The translations under genes and the position numbers were made by a program. Below are positions 1 to 7,714 of a stretch of DNA of 34,049 nt, in pieces. The stretch covers positions 1 to 34,049 of the forward strand of contig DCUI01000271.1 in NCBI GenBank assembly GCA_002327785.1. Reading direction: 5' to 3'. Within the stretch, counting starts at the first letter, position 1, and each line of letters starts with the position of its first letter. This DNA comes from Phycisphaerales bacterium UBA2218. GTDB taxonomy: Bacteria; Planctomycetota; Phycisphaerae; Sedimentisphaerales; Anaerobacaceae. The notes beneath the pieces were generated by a model. The model made no database searches. It was not told the origin of the DNA and was given only the letters and a program-made list of their open reading frames with translations.

Positions 1-110
1 GGCGGCCGTCCACCGGCTCTCCCGCCCCTGAGACGAGGGATTGACGCCCCGAAAAAAATCCAAAACCACCCGAATCCGCGAAGTCGGGCTAGAATCCGCC
101 AAGTAGGTAG

Positions 111-150
111 GGGGTGAGTCCGGGTCAGTCAGGGTCAGTCAGGGTCAGTC
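111..150. repeat. 10-bp tandem repeat, about four copies
   Basis: Four consecutive 10-base units occupy this stretch. The last two (131-140 and 141-150) are identical, the one before differs at one base and the first is degenerate. The array overlaps the stop codon of the minus-strand gene that ends at 145. Just to its left, 71-110 shows two weaker 20-base units sharing an AATCCGC core. The unit is not a multiple of three and is too short and spacerless for a CRISPR. It may be simple slippage DNA at the end of the gene. Confidence 0.6.
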
Positions 151-960
151 GCTCGTTTTTACCCCGTGGTATGTCTGCATGTATTCGGTAAATCGTGCCG
201 CATAGGGTCCGGGCAAAGTATCCATGGCTACAAACCATTTTCGCGGGTGCTTCTGTTGAGGGTCTTTGGCCTTCAAAAGTATGGCACAATTCCGGCACAG
301 AACGTTTACATCCTCGGCGATTTTTCGGTCATCCGGCAGGCCGAACGCCAGGCCGATTTCCTTCTTACTGAGCGCGACGACAAGCCAGGTATGGCCGTCT
401 GTGCAATTCGTATCGTGTGCCCCTTCACGTTGCCGCTCGGCGTCCGACTCGTTATGCTCCTGTGTCAACGGAGTCAGTGTCTGAATCGAACGTTCCACTA
501 CTGCAATTTCTTCCGTTAGATCGTCCCATTGGCTTTTGAGCGCACGATTTTTGTCTGTCCACTTGGACCAGCTTTGGGCGTTTCGCACCTCTCCCAGTCC
601 GGCGTTCAGAGCTTGCCGTCGCCAGTCCGTCCAGCCGGTAACAATCGTGTTGATATCGTCCCGCAATCGGTCATCATCGGGAAGCCGTTTGCGCAAGGCT
701 TGCATTCTGTCTTTTATGCGCAAATCAAGCATTTCTTGGTACAGGTCTGGCACACCAAATCGGACCCAGTACGCCGGCAAAAACCGCCCCGGCGAAAGCA
801 CTTGGAGTAACACCCCCAGGCAATCAGCCCGTCTTGCGGCCATTTCACGTAGAAGCCTTCGCACAAACGGCTTTACGTCGCCGCAAACAGGGATTGACTC
901 CAAAAATTCTCGAAATTCCACTTCCGGTTGATAGTCGGTCGGTGTGCCTGTCTGCGCCAT
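145..960 (-). CDS. hypothetical protein, inside the probable integrated element
   Basis: A 271-residue open frame that I do not recognise. It is mostly hydrophilic and probably soluble, with no signal peptide or membrane segment. The middle (about residues 75-165) is rich in charged residues and Trp and is probably helical. The C-terminal third has a Cys/His group: C185, H189 and a CRNC motif near residue 222, which could bind a metal, but no known zinc domain is clear. The ATG at 960 is preceded by only a weak GGGTGA-like ribosome site. The stop codon sits inside a 10-base tandem repeat. It lies on the element side of the tRNA fragment at 1389-1435, so it is probably cargo. Antisense frames over the same bases look like shadows. 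Confidence 0.6.
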   Translation of the reverse strand: MAQTGTPTDYQPEVEFREFLESIPVCGDVKPFVRRLLREMAARRADCLGVLLQVLSPGRFLPAYWVRFGVPDLYQEMLDLRIKDRMQALRKRLPDDDRLRDDINTIVTGWTDWRRQALNAGLGEVRNAQSWSKWTDKNRALKSQWDDLTEEIAVVERSIQTLTPLTQEHNESDAERQREGAHDTNCTDGHTWLVVALSKKEIGLAFGLPDDRKIAEDVNVLCRNCAILLKAKDPQQKHPRKWFVAMDTLPGPYAARFTEYMQTYHGVKTSD

Positions 961-1170
961 GTTTCACCCGTTTTCAGAGTCGCCCCGGCCTGCCGGCCGC
1001 CACGGGTGAGGGGGCCAACCGGCCGGTCGGGGCCGAAACGTTTCAATCAGCCGGTTTGCAACCCGGCCGCGTCAATCCTACCCCCCGCCCCCCATCGATG
1101 TCAACCGCAAGGCCCGATCTCCCTGCCGTCCGGCCCTCATATCCCCCCCCCCGCACCCACGTGCGAGAAG

Positions 1171-1329
1171 CTACCCAATCATCCGCACAATTACCGCTCG
1201 CAGCTCCCGTGAAAGCCCCTCCCATCGGTCCATCACCTGCTGTAGTTCGGGATCGATCCCGGCCCCGGCGCGCAAACTTTCGTCAAACTTTCGGAGATTC
1301 CCGACAGGGTCCGTCTTGTTGTGTTTCAT
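1171..1329 (-). CDS. small protein of the integrase-neighbour type (52 aa)
   Basis: This 52-residue frame starts at the ATG at 1327-1329. A longer in-frame reading exists but would run back through the tRNA fragment, so the short start is preferred. The C-terminal half carries the pattern DPELQQVMDRWEGLSRELR followed by a hydrophobic end. I recall very similar short proteins (D-P-x-L ... W-x-x-L-x-x-x-x-R-x-x-I) directly downstream of tyrosine recombinases in many integrated elements; this is from memory and no search was run. The position, about 60 bp from a tRNA 3' fragment, fits that role, but no integrase is visible in the window. A small CGCAC/GTGCG hairpin (1152-1165) follows the stop. 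The ribosome site is weak. Confidence 0.5.
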   Translation of the reverse strand: MKHNKTDPVGNLRKFDESLRAGAGIDPELQQVMDRWEGLSRELRAVIVRMIG

Positions 1330-1388
1330 AATGGGCTGTTCCGGCAAGGGTTTACAGCTACTCCCCGTCGGATTCCCATTTTCAAGCA

Positions 1389-1435
1389 GGGGACTCATAA
1401 TCCCTTCGTCCAAGGTTCGAATCCTTGCGGGCCCA
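1389..1435 (+). other. 3' fragment of a tRNA(CAU) gene, probable attachment site
   Basis: The sequence folds as the 3' half of a tRNA. There is a 5-bp anticodon stem (1389-1393 with 1401-1405) around a 7-base loop with anticodon CAT (1396-1398), a 5-base variable loop, a T stem CAAGG/CCTTG (1411-1415, 1423-1427) closing TTCGAAT, a 3' acceptor strand CGGGCCC (1428-1434) and discriminator A. Upstream there is no matching 5' acceptor strand (GGGCCCG) and no D arm, so the gene is not complete. Integrases that target tRNA genes commonly leave such a 3' duplicate at the far end of the element. With this polarity the element would lie to the left and the older chromosome to the right. CCA is not encoded. 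Confidence 0.75.
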
Positions 1436-1472
1436 GTCATCTCTTTTTGAGGATGGCAGCGGCAAGTCTCGT

Positions 1473-2282
1473 TTATGACTCGCCTTCCTCCTCCGCATCC
1501 TCCGTCTTTGCGTGCCAGCCGGTACGCTCGTTTCTTTTGATCGCGGCGTTGATTCGTTTGTAGGATTCCTCGACCGACGCCAGAATCTCCAGCAACTGGT
1601 CCTGATCCTCGACGGACACCGAGCCCCACTTCTGCCCGGAATTCTTGCGACCCACCGGCTCGACGCCTTCGAGGGTATCGCCGCCCGTGAAAAGCACCAT
1701 TCGCAGCTTGTTCTGGCGGGGATGCACGTGGATGAACGTCCGCTCGGGGCTGTAGAAGGTGATGGCCGTCTTACCGACTCTATAAAAGCATTGCTCGTCG
1801 ACGGATTTCACATGGTCCGCGAGCGACTGGAACAGCCCGCGCACCCGGTCCTGCACTCCGTGCTCGTCAAACCAGACATCCAGGTCCTCCCCTTCCTCGC
1901 CGCCGATTGGCTCATCGGGCCTGCGGATCGGCCAATTCTCCAGCTCCTTGATGCGGTCCCGCAGTTCGATCACCTCGACGGGGCAGCCGGCCCAGTCATG
2001 CTCCCAGCAGATAATCAGATCGCATCGGTCGGCGTCGCTGCCGTGCTGTTTGAAATCACTGGAGCGGTACTCAAACTCCACGCGGAGCCGCTCCCATCCC
2101 TTGCCCGTGAAGCGCCGGGCGATGCCGTCCGGCGGTTCCGGCCGAATCTCCTCGATGTACATGTTCAGGTCTTCCGCCATTTTCGCGAAAAGGAAAACCA
2201 CTCCACTCTCGTTCAGGGGAGCGTACACCATCCCACGGAAATTGATCAAATCACCGACTATGCTTCGTTCGATATTCGCCAT
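1473..2282 (-). CDS. hypothetical protein with nuclease-like N-terminus and DUF5655-like C-terminus
   Basis: A 269-residue protein in two parts. The N-terminal half (about residues 5-110) has a conserved block with E-F-E, then D-L-I-I-C-W-E-H-D-W, then EVIELRD. This E...D-x-hydrophobic-C-W-E layout resembles PD-(D/E)XK-type restriction-like folds and is common in uncharacterised bacterial proteins; catalysis is inferred. The C-terminal half (about 140-255) resembles the DUF5655 group (FYRVGKTAITFYSPERTFIH...). The tail is acidic. The ATG at 2282 has a purine-rich site (AAGGAAGGG) upstream. It sits between the tRNA scar and a histidine kinase, so it could be accessory DNA or resident chromosome. 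Both domain calls come from recall of family patterns. Confidence 0.65.
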   Translation of the reverse strand: MANIERSIVGDLINFRGMVYAPLNESGVVFLFAKMAEDLNMYIEEIRPEPPDGIARRFTGKGWERLRVEFEYRSSDFKQHGSDADRCDLIICWEHDWAGCPVEVIELRDRIKELENWPIRRPDEPIGGEEGEDLDVWFDEHGVQDRVRGLFQSLADHVKSVDEQCFYRVGKTAITFYSPERTFIHVHPRQNKLRMVLFTGGDTLEGVEPVGRKNSGQKWGSVSVEDQDQLLEILASVEESYKRINAAIKRNERTGWHAKTEDAEEEGES

Positions 2283-2369
2283 TGGTCATTCCCTTCCTTG
2301 CCGTGCGTACTGATCCAGCCAATCACAGGCGTGTCACTGACAACAGGCACGCCCAGACATCGTACCGTC

Positions 2370-2387
2370 CTTGCGGGATTCCGCAAG
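2370..2387 (-). terminator. hairpin downstream of the histidine kinase
   Basis: A perfect 7-bp stem (CTTGCGG/CCGCAAG) with a 4-base loop lies about 25 bp after the kinase stop codon. A second inverted repeat, GGCGTG/CACGCC with a 14-base loop, follows at 2328-2353. Neither has a T-run on the minus strand, so this is at best a Rho-dependent or mRNA-end hairpin rather than a classical intrinsic terminator. Confidence 0.3.
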
Positions 2388-2411
2388 CCCTTTATTCTCG
2401 GACTATTCCCA

Positions 2412-3254
2412 TCACTCGTCCGCCGCAGCCTCCATTTCCGCCAGAGGCAGCTCGATGGTGAACGACGTTCCCCTGCCCGGCTCGCTGTGAACGGAGATAC
2501 GGCCTTTATGTGCCTCGATGATCTTCTTGGCGGTGGCCAGCCCCAGTCCCGTCCCGCTCGAACGCGAGGACTGATAGGGTCTGAACAGGGTCGGGAGCCT
2601 TTCCGGGGCGATGCCTCGTCCCGTGTCGTTGATTACGAGCACCGCATACTTCCCCTGGCGCGCCGTGTGGATCATGAGCTCCCCGCCGGTATCCATCGCC
2701 TGCTGGGCATTGATGAACAGGTTCAGTAGCACCTGTTTCAACGCCCCTGCATCCACTCGACACATCAAGGGCGCATCGATGAGGCCCTGCCGAACGGTGA
2801 GGGAGTGGCTATAGGCTTGCGGAGAGTAGAAATCGACCATGTCGCCGACCAGTTCGTTCAGGTTCACCGTTTCCAGTTGCAGATCCGGGTGCCGAACATA
2901 CTTCAGAAAACCATCCAGAATCTGTTCGAGCCGGTCCGTTTCCTTCTGGACGATGTCGATCTTCCGGGAGGCGCCGGCAAGCTTGTGACGACACTGATCC
3001 CAAAGCACTCTCCCGGGGTCGCTCAGATCCACGTCGTGCAGGGCCTCCTCGACGAGCTTGAGGTTGACCTTGATCGTGGACAGGGGGTTCTTGATCTCGT
3101 GAGCCAACTCGCCGGTCAGTCTCGTCAGTTCCTCATCGCGATCGATCGACTTTTGAGGAGAGGCCTCGCGGCTCTTGTCCATCCGGCAGACCAACGCTGC
3201 GACAGTCGCCCCTGCCACGCGTAGCATCGCACGCACTTGGCGCAAGAACTCCAT
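2412..3254 (-). CDS. soluble sensor histidine kinase (HisKA + HATPase_c)
   Basis: An autophosphorylating histidine kinase of a two-component system. Visible motifs are the H-box ELAHEIKNPLSTIK with phosphoacceptor His at about residue 52, the N-box LLNLFINAQQAM, the G1 box INDTGRGI, the F-box LFRPYQSS and the G2 box GTGLGLA. The layout resembles NtrB/AtoS-like transmitter modules. Only about 40 residues precede the H-box, with no PAS or other sensory domain and no convincing membrane segment, so it must receive its signal from another protein or be cytosolic. The ATG at 3254, with GGAAAG five bases upstream, is preferred over an in-frame GTG at 3299. No response regulator lies next to it, so its partner is unknown. 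It is about 125 bp downstream of pnp and has its own spacing. Confidence 0.85.
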   Translation of the reverse strand: MEFLRQVRAMLRVAGATVAALVCRMDKSREASPQKSIDRDEELTRLTGELAHEIKNPLSTIKVNLKLVEEALHDVDLSDPGRVLWDQCRHKLAGASRKIDIVQKETDRLEQILDGFLKYVRHPDLQLETVNLNELVGDMVDFYSPQAYSHSLTVRQGLIDAPLMCRVDAGALKQVLLNLFINAQQAMDTGGELMIHTARQGKYAVLVINDTGRGIAPERLPTLFRPYQSSRSSGTGLGLATAKKIIEAHKGRISVHSEPGRGTSFTIELPLAEMEAAADE

Positions 3255-3379
3255 CACGCTTTCCACACTCCCCTGGTGTCCGCGTCTATCAAAAAACACA
3301 GAGCCAAAACCCTAAGCTCAGGTCGACGGTTGCCGAGTCCTGCGCGTATGCGTTTCGGCTGTGTCGCTCGTGTACGGTC

Positions 3380-5614
3380 TCAGCGATCGGGCCGATCCCG
3401 GCGGTCGGACCGCCGATCTCTTCCGGACGGTTTCGGCCTTCTTTCCCGATCTTTCCCTCGCTCGTCTCCGGCAGGCCTGGGCTTGATCTCTTCTTTGATG
3501 CCCAATTCGGCCAGGGCGGCCTTGCGGGAGAGCTTCAAGCGGCCCTGGTCGTCGATCAGGATCAACTTGACCGGGACAATATCGCCGACCTTGCAGACCT
3601 CTTCGACGTGTTTGATGTACCCTTCGCTGAGCTCGCTGACGTGGCAGAGCCCCTCGACGCCCGGCACGATCTCGACGAACGCCCCGAAGTCCTTGACGGA
3701 AACGACCTTGGCCTCCTTGTAGAGCCGACCCACCTCGGGCGGCTTCGTCATCGCCTCGATCATCTCCCTGGCTTTGAGGTGGCCATCGCCATCAAGACAA
3801 CTGATATAGATCGTGCCGTCCTCCTCGATCTCGATGGTGGTGTCCGTCTGCTCCTGGAGGCTCTTGATCATCTTGCCTGCCGGCCCGATGACTTTGCCGA
3901 TGAATTCCGGATCGATCTCCATCGTAATCAACTTCGGTGCATACTTGCTCAGCGTCTCGCGAGGCGCGCTGATGGCCTTATTCATGACGTCGAGGATTTG
4001 CAGCCGGGCGGTTCGAGCCCGCTCCAGCGCTTCGACCATGATGTCGTGCGGAAGCCCCATGGCCTTAATGTCGAGTTGAATCCCCGTGATGCCCTTCGTC
4101 GTGCCGGCCACCTTGAAATCCATGTCGCCGAAGTGATCCTCCTCGCCGATGATGTCGGTGATCAGCTTGTACCGACCGTCGTCGCCGGTCACCAGGCCCA
4201 CCGAGATCCCCGCCACCGCCCCGAGGACCGGGACGCCGGCATCCATCAGGGCCAGGGAACCGCCGCAGACGGAGGCCATCGAGCTGGATCCATTCGATTC
4301 CGTAATATCGGACACGATGCGAATCGTATAGGCAAAGTCTTCCTCCGCCGGCCTGACATTCTCCAGGGCTCGCTCGGCCAAGGCCCCATGCCCGATTTCC
4401 CTCCGGCCCGGCCCGCGAATCGGCTTGACCTCGCCAACCGCGAAGGGCGGGAAGTTGTAGTGGTACGTGAAGTTCTGGGCGTACTCATCAAGCAGGCCGT
4501 CCACGATCTGTGCATCCCGGATGGTGCCCAGCGTGACGCTGACAATCGCCTGCGTCTCGCCGCGAGTGAACAGGGCCGAACCGTGGGTCCTGGGCAGGAT
4601 GCCGACCTCGCAGGAGATCGGGCGGACGTCCACGTCACTTCTGCCGTCCGGCCTCGCGCCCTCCAGAATCATTTTCCGAACCACTTCCTGCTCGATCGTG
4701 GTCAGCACGCGATTGAGCATGGTCATACTGATCTTGGGCGAGTCGCCCCGACCGGCGTCCTCTGCGGCCTCCGCATATCGGGCACGGACCTCGTCGAACA
4801 GTTCGTTGACCCCACGATTGCGATCCTGCTTGCCGCCGACGGTCTTCAATACCGTCAGCTTGTCGTAGATTTCCGCCTTCACTTTCGCATAGAGGTCGCG
4901 ATCCAGCTCGATAATCGGCACTTCCTTCTCCACCCCCACGTGGGCCTGGAGTTCCTCGATCATCGCGATAATGTCTTGAATGGCCTCGTGCGCCTTCTTG
5001 ACCCCCTCTGCGATTGCCCCTTCGGGTAGTTCCTTGGCGCCGACTTCGATCATGTTGATGGCTTCCTTGCGGCCGCCGATCAACATGTTCAAATCGCTGG
5101 TCTCAAGCTGTTTGTGGGTGGGATTGACCACGAACTCGCCATCGACTCGACCGACCCGACAGGCCCCGAGGGGTCCTTGGAAGGGGATCTTGCTGATGCA
5201 CAACGCCGCACTGGCGCCGATCATCGCCGGGACGTCGGGGTCGTTCTCACGGTCGGCGCTGAGCACCGTGGCCATGATCTGCACTTCGTTAAAGTACCCA
5301 TCCGGAAACAACGGACGAATCGGCCTGTCGATGTTTCGTGCCGTCAGGATTTCCTTTGTGCTTGGCCTTCCTTCCCGTTTGATGAAACCGCCGGGAAACT
5401 TTCCGGCGGCACTCGTCTTCTCCCGGTAATCGACGCTCAGGGGGAAGAAATCGATATCTTCCGACCTCGGCGGAGCCACGACGGCCGCCACCAGCACGAT
5501 GGTCTCGCCGTATGTGACCAGGACCGCACCATCGGCCTGCCTGGCCACCTTGCCGGTTTCGATCGTCAGCGTTCGGCCCCCGATCTCTCGTGAAACGGTA
5601 TACACACCTGCCAT
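3380..5614 (-). CDS. pnp: polyribonucleotide nucleotidyltransferase (PNPase)
   Basis: This enzyme degrades RNA 3' to 5' by phosphorolysis and is a core part of bacterial mRNA turnover. The 744-residue protein has the complete family order: a first RNase PH domain, a helical linker, a second RNase PH domain with the catalytic stretch TDIIGEEDHFGDMDFKVAGT, a KH domain (FIGKVIGPAGKMIKSL, with the GPAG loop) at about 560-620, and an S1 domain (about 625-700, KDFGAFVEIVPGVEGL). A highly charged Arg/Asp tail of about 35 residues follows S1, a position often used for protein or RNA contacts. The ATG at 5614 has an AAGGA ribosome site about 9 bases upstream. It follows rpsO, the usual bacterial arrangement, with a hairpin in the gap. 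Confidence 0.98.
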   Translation of the reverse strand: MAGVYTVSREIGGRTLTIETGKVARQADGAVLVTYGETIVLVAAVVAPPRSEDIDFFPLSVDYREKTSAAGKFPGGFIKREGRPSTKEILTARNIDRPIRPLFPDGYFNEVQIMATVLSADRENDPDVPAMIGASAALCISKIPFQGPLGACRVGRVDGEFVVNPTHKQLETSDLNMLIGGRKEAINMIEVGAKELPEGAIAEGVKKAHEAIQDIIAMIEELQAHVGVEKEVPIIELDRDLYAKVKAEIYDKLTVLKTVGGKQDRNRGVNELFDEVRARYAEAAEDAGRGDSPKISMTMLNRVLTTIEQEVVRKMILEGARPDGRSDVDVRPISCEVGILPRTHGSALFTRGETQAIVSVTLGTIRDAQIVDGLLDEYAQNFTYHYNFPPFAVGEVKPIRGPGRREIGHGALAERALENVRPAEEDFAYTIRIVSDITESNGSSSMASVCGGSLALMDAGVPVLGAVAGISVGLVTGDDGRYKLITDIIGEEDHFGDMDFKVAGTTKGITGIQLDIKAMGLPHDIMVEALERARTARLQILDVMNKAISAPRETLSKYAPKLITMEIDPEFIGKVIGPAGKMIKSLQEQTDTTIEIEEDGTIYISCLDGDGHLKAREMIEAMTKPPEVGRLYKEAKVVSVKDFGAFVEIVPGVEGLCHVSELSEGYIKHVEEVCKVGDIVPVKLILIDDQGRLKLSRKAALAELGIKEEIKPRPAGDERGKDRERRPKPSGRDRRSDRRDRPDR

Positions 5615-5705
5615 AACTTGGATTCCTTCAATGGCTTATGAACAAAAGCACTATCGGTTGGTTCTCCCGCCCGCAACCCCGAACGCACAGCCACAATATA
5701 GAGCC

Positions 5706-5721
5706 CCGGCGCCCACGCCGG
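5706..5721 (-). promoter_or_regulatory. hairpin in the rpsO-pnp gap
   Basis: A perfect 6-bp GC stem (CCGGCG/CGCCGG) with a 4-base loop sits in the 122-bp spacer between the rpsO stop and the pnp start. No T-run follows on the minus strand, so it is not an intrinsic terminator. In enterobacteria the pnp leader folds into stems that RNase III cuts for autoregulation. A similar role here is inferred from position only. Confidence 0.4.
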
Positions 5722-5736
5722 CAAAACGACTCAGGG

Positions 5737-6003
5737 TTATTTGCGCAGTCCGAGGCGTGCAATAATCGCCTGATAACGCTTGAGGTCCCGGTCTCGAACA
5801 TACTTGAGCAACGCCGAGCGGGTGCCAACCATCTTGAGCAGGCCACGGCGGGAGGAATGATCCTTGGGATGCTCTTTGAGGTGCTCGGTGAGATCGTTGA
5901 TTCGCTTCGTCAGCAAGGCAATCTGCACCTCCGGCGATCCCGTATCCCCCTCGTGTACCTTATAGTCCCCGATGATGCTCCCTTTTTCCTCTTGTGTCAG
6001 CAT
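5737..6003 (-). CDS. rpsO: 30S ribosomal protein S15
   Basis: S15 binds the central domain of 16S rRNA early in 30S assembly. The 88-residue protein matches the family along its length: the GDTGSPEVQIALLTKRI segment, the HPKDHSSRRGLLKMVGTR RNA-binding block, and the usual basic C-terminus. The ATG at 6003 gives the normal family length. A TTG four codons upstream is in frame, but AAGAAGGG abuts it too closely, whereas that site lies about 12 bases from the ATG. It is the first gene of the rpsO-pnp pair, with a candidate promoter at 6071-6100. Confidence 0.97.
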   Translation of the reverse strand: MLTQEEKGSIIGDYKVHEGDTGSPEVQIALLTKRINDLTEHLKEHPKDHSSRRGLLKMVGTRSALLKYVRDRDLKRYQAIIARLGLRK

Positions 6004-6070
6004 ACTGTCGATCAACCCTTCTTGTTCTGGCCCTACTTGAGCTTTTCAATACGCGAAATAAGAATCGTGT

Positions 6071-6100
6071 AATCTAAACAATTGTTGGCAGGGTTGGCAA
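6071..6100 (-). promoter_or_regulatory. candidate promoter for rpsO-pnp
   Basis: On the minus strand a TTGCCA hexamer (6095-6100, five of six to consensus) is followed after 18 bp by TAGATT (6071-6076, four of six). This would start transcription about 60 bases upstream of rpsO, leaving a short leader. The region is clearly more AT-rich than its surroundings. This is a motif match only. Confidence 0.4.
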
Positions 6101-6119
6101 GTCTTTTCCGGGTTCGGTC

Positions 6120-6141
6120 AAAAAAAGGGGCGTTGGACGCC
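6120..6141 (-). terminator. Rho-independent terminator after ruvX
   Basis: On the minus strand a GGCGT/ACGCC stem with a 3-base loop (6129-6141) is followed, after two further C residues, by a run of seven T (6120-6126). It lies about 45 bp after the ruvX stop and just before the rpsO promoter region. This is the clearest intrinsic terminator in the window and marks the end of the pcrA-to-ruvX gene series. Confidence 0.75.
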
Positions 6142-6184
6142 TGCTAAGGCCGCACCGGCAGATCCTCCGCTGTCCTCCAGCCCT

Positions 6185-6595
6185 CTACCCGCCGCCCTTC
6201 TGATCCAGGAAAGTCTGCAGGATGTCCGCTGCGGCCACCGCGTCGAGCCGCTCGCGTTTCTTGCCCCTGGTCAGGCCGAGGTCGTGCAATTTTTGCTCCG
6301 CCTCGAAGCTACTGAGGCGTTCGTCCTGCAGGTGGATGGGAATCGGAATCTGTCCATCGAGATCCCTGGCAAAGGCAAGAACCAGCTTGGCCTGGGGGCC
6401 TTCGGTGCCGTCCATGTTCAAAGGCAGACCCAGAACAACAGCCCCGATGTCCTCGGAGGCGACGATCCGTTTGATCCTCTCGATCAGGTCCTTGCGGCCC
6501 TGCACCACGGCCAGCGGGGAGGCGATGGTCTCGCCGGCATCGCATACGGCCAGCCCTGTCCTTTTCGTTCCGTAGTCGATGGCCAGGTATCTCAT
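6185..6595 (-). CDS. ruvX: putative pre-16S rRNA nuclease / Holliday junction resolvase family (YqgF/RuvX)
   Basis: An RNase H-fold nuclease of the YqgF/RuvX family, which matures the 5' end of 16S rRNA in E. coli and is also annotated as a Holliday junction resolvase. The 136-residue length is normal. Motifs visible are the N-terminal LAIDYGTKRTGLAV with the first catalytic Asp, GLPLNMDGTEG, QDERLSS with the conserved Glu, and LDAVAAADILQ with the last acidic residue. A longer in-frame reading to 6703 overlaps manC and begins with unrelated residues, so the ATG at 6595 is chosen. It lies 16 bp after the manC stop and is probably co-transcribed with it. An intrinsic terminator follows. Confidence 0.93.
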   Translation of the reverse strand: MRYLAIDYGTKRTGLAVCDAGETIASPLAVVQGRKDLIERIKRIVASEDIGAVVLGLPLNMDGTEGPQAKLVLAFARDLDGQIPIPIHLQDERLSSFEAEQKLHDLGLTRGKKRERLDAVAAADILQTFLDQKGGG

Positions 6596-6611
6596 CTCGG
6601 CAATCGCCCCA

Positions 6612-7700
6612 CTACAGGAACTTCGTGCGGCCGTGCTGCTCGATTCGGTCGAGCAGATTCTTAAGCTGCTCGGTCCGGCTGACATGGCAGACCAGCGTCG
6701 CATCCGCCGTGTGAGCGATGATCACGTTTTCGAGCCCGATTGCCGCGATGAGATGGTTCTTGTCCTCCGTCACGATGATACTGTCCCGGCAGTCCAGCAA
6801 CTCGCTGACACCGGCAACGACGATGTTGTTGTTCTCATCCGACTTGATGATGTCCGCGAGGGCCGCAAACGAGCCCATATCGAGCCATTTGCAGTCAAGC
6901 TGAATGGCATGGACTTGGCCGGCCTTCTCCATGACCGCGTAATCGATACTGATCCTGGGCAACTTGGGGAACCACTCGTGCAGCGTTTTGTCCTGGGCCG
7001 GCGTATCCCAGGCCGCCGCGATCCTGCGCAGCGGTTCGGCGGCAGCAGGAAGGAATCGCTCCAGGTTGTCCAGAATGGTCTTGGCCCTCCAGACGAACAT
7101 CCCGGAGTTCCAGAAGTACTCGCCGCTCTCGACGTATCGCTTGGCCGTCACGGGGTCAGGCTTCTCTTTGAACGCCTCGACCGAGTAGACGACGTTCTTG
7201 CACCGCGGGCACTCACGAGGATCGGAGCATTTGATATACCCGAGTCGTGCGCTGGGAAAAGCAGGCTTGATCCCAAACGTAACCAAGGCATCGGGCATGC
7301 CGGAGATGAACTCGAATGCATCCATGAGCGCCCGCTGAAGCACCTCCGGGGGTTCCAGGAGTTGATCCGCAGTCAGAATCGCCATCCCCGCCTCCGGATC
7401 GTACTTGGCCAGCACAGTGGCTGCCAGACCGATCGCGCCGGCCGTGTCACGAACGACGGGTTCGGCGATCACGTTGTTGACAGGCAGACCATGCACGTTC
7501 TCCCGCACCACATCGACATACCCGGCGTTCGTCAGCACGAGGATATTGCGCGCGTCGAAAACCGGGCACAGCCGCTCGAAACACCGGTTCAAGAGCGTCT
7601 GACCATTCAGGAGCTTTAGAACCTGCTTCGGACGCTTCTGGCGACTCAACGGCCAGAGCCGCTTGCCCGTTCCCCCAGCCATGATCACCGCATAGTTCAT
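6612..7700 (-). CDS. manC: mannose-1-phosphate guanylyltransferase
   Basis: This enzyme makes GDP-mannose from mannose-1-phosphate and GTP, the donor for mannose-, fucose- or rhamnose-type surface sugars. The 362-residue protein has the nucleotidyltransferase signature at residues 9-28 (GGTGKRLWPLSRQKRPKQVL), FKEKPDPVTAKRYVESG at about 177-193, the NSGMFVW motif at 198, and a WLDMGSFAAL block near the end. It lacks the C-terminal cupin (isomerase) domain of fused ManC enzymes. A C-x5-C-x2-C cluster (C158, C164, C167) interrupts the usual sequence after LGYI and could bind zinc. The ATG at 7700 has a TAAGGAAA site 8 bases upstream. It starts 14 bp after the GH10 gene and ends 16 bp before ruvX. 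Confidence 0.93.
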   Translation of the reverse strand: MNYAVIMAGGTGKRLWPLSRQKRPKQVLKLLNGQTLLNRCFERLCPVFDARNILVLTNAGYVDVVRENVHGLPVNNVIAEPVVRDTAGAIGLAATVLAKYDPEAGMAILTADQLLEPPEVLQRALMDAFEFISGMPDALVTFGIKPAFPSARLGYIKCSDPRECPRCKNVVYSVEAFKEKPDPVTAKRYVESGEYFWNSGMFVWRAKTILDNLERFLPAAAEPLRRIAAAWDTPAQDKTLHEWFPKLPRISIDYAVMEKAGQVHAIQLDCKWLDMGSFAALADIIKSDENNNIVVAGVSELLDCRDSIIVTEDKNHLIAAIGLENVIIAHTADATLVCHVSRTEQLKNLLDRIEQHGRTKFL

Positions 7701-7714
7701 CGTCGATTTCCTTA

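Noticed and set aside
71..150. A CRISPR-like array at the left end
   Set aside because: The repeat unit is about 10 bases with no spacers; it is a simple tandem repeat.
1321..1435. A complete tRNA gene ending at 1435
   Set aside because: No 5' acceptor strand complementary to CGGGCCC and no D arm could be found upstream, so only the 3' half is supported.
3608..5029. A 473-codon plus-strand open frame opposite pnp
   Set aside because: Shadow of PNPase; its composition mirrors the complement of conserved codons.
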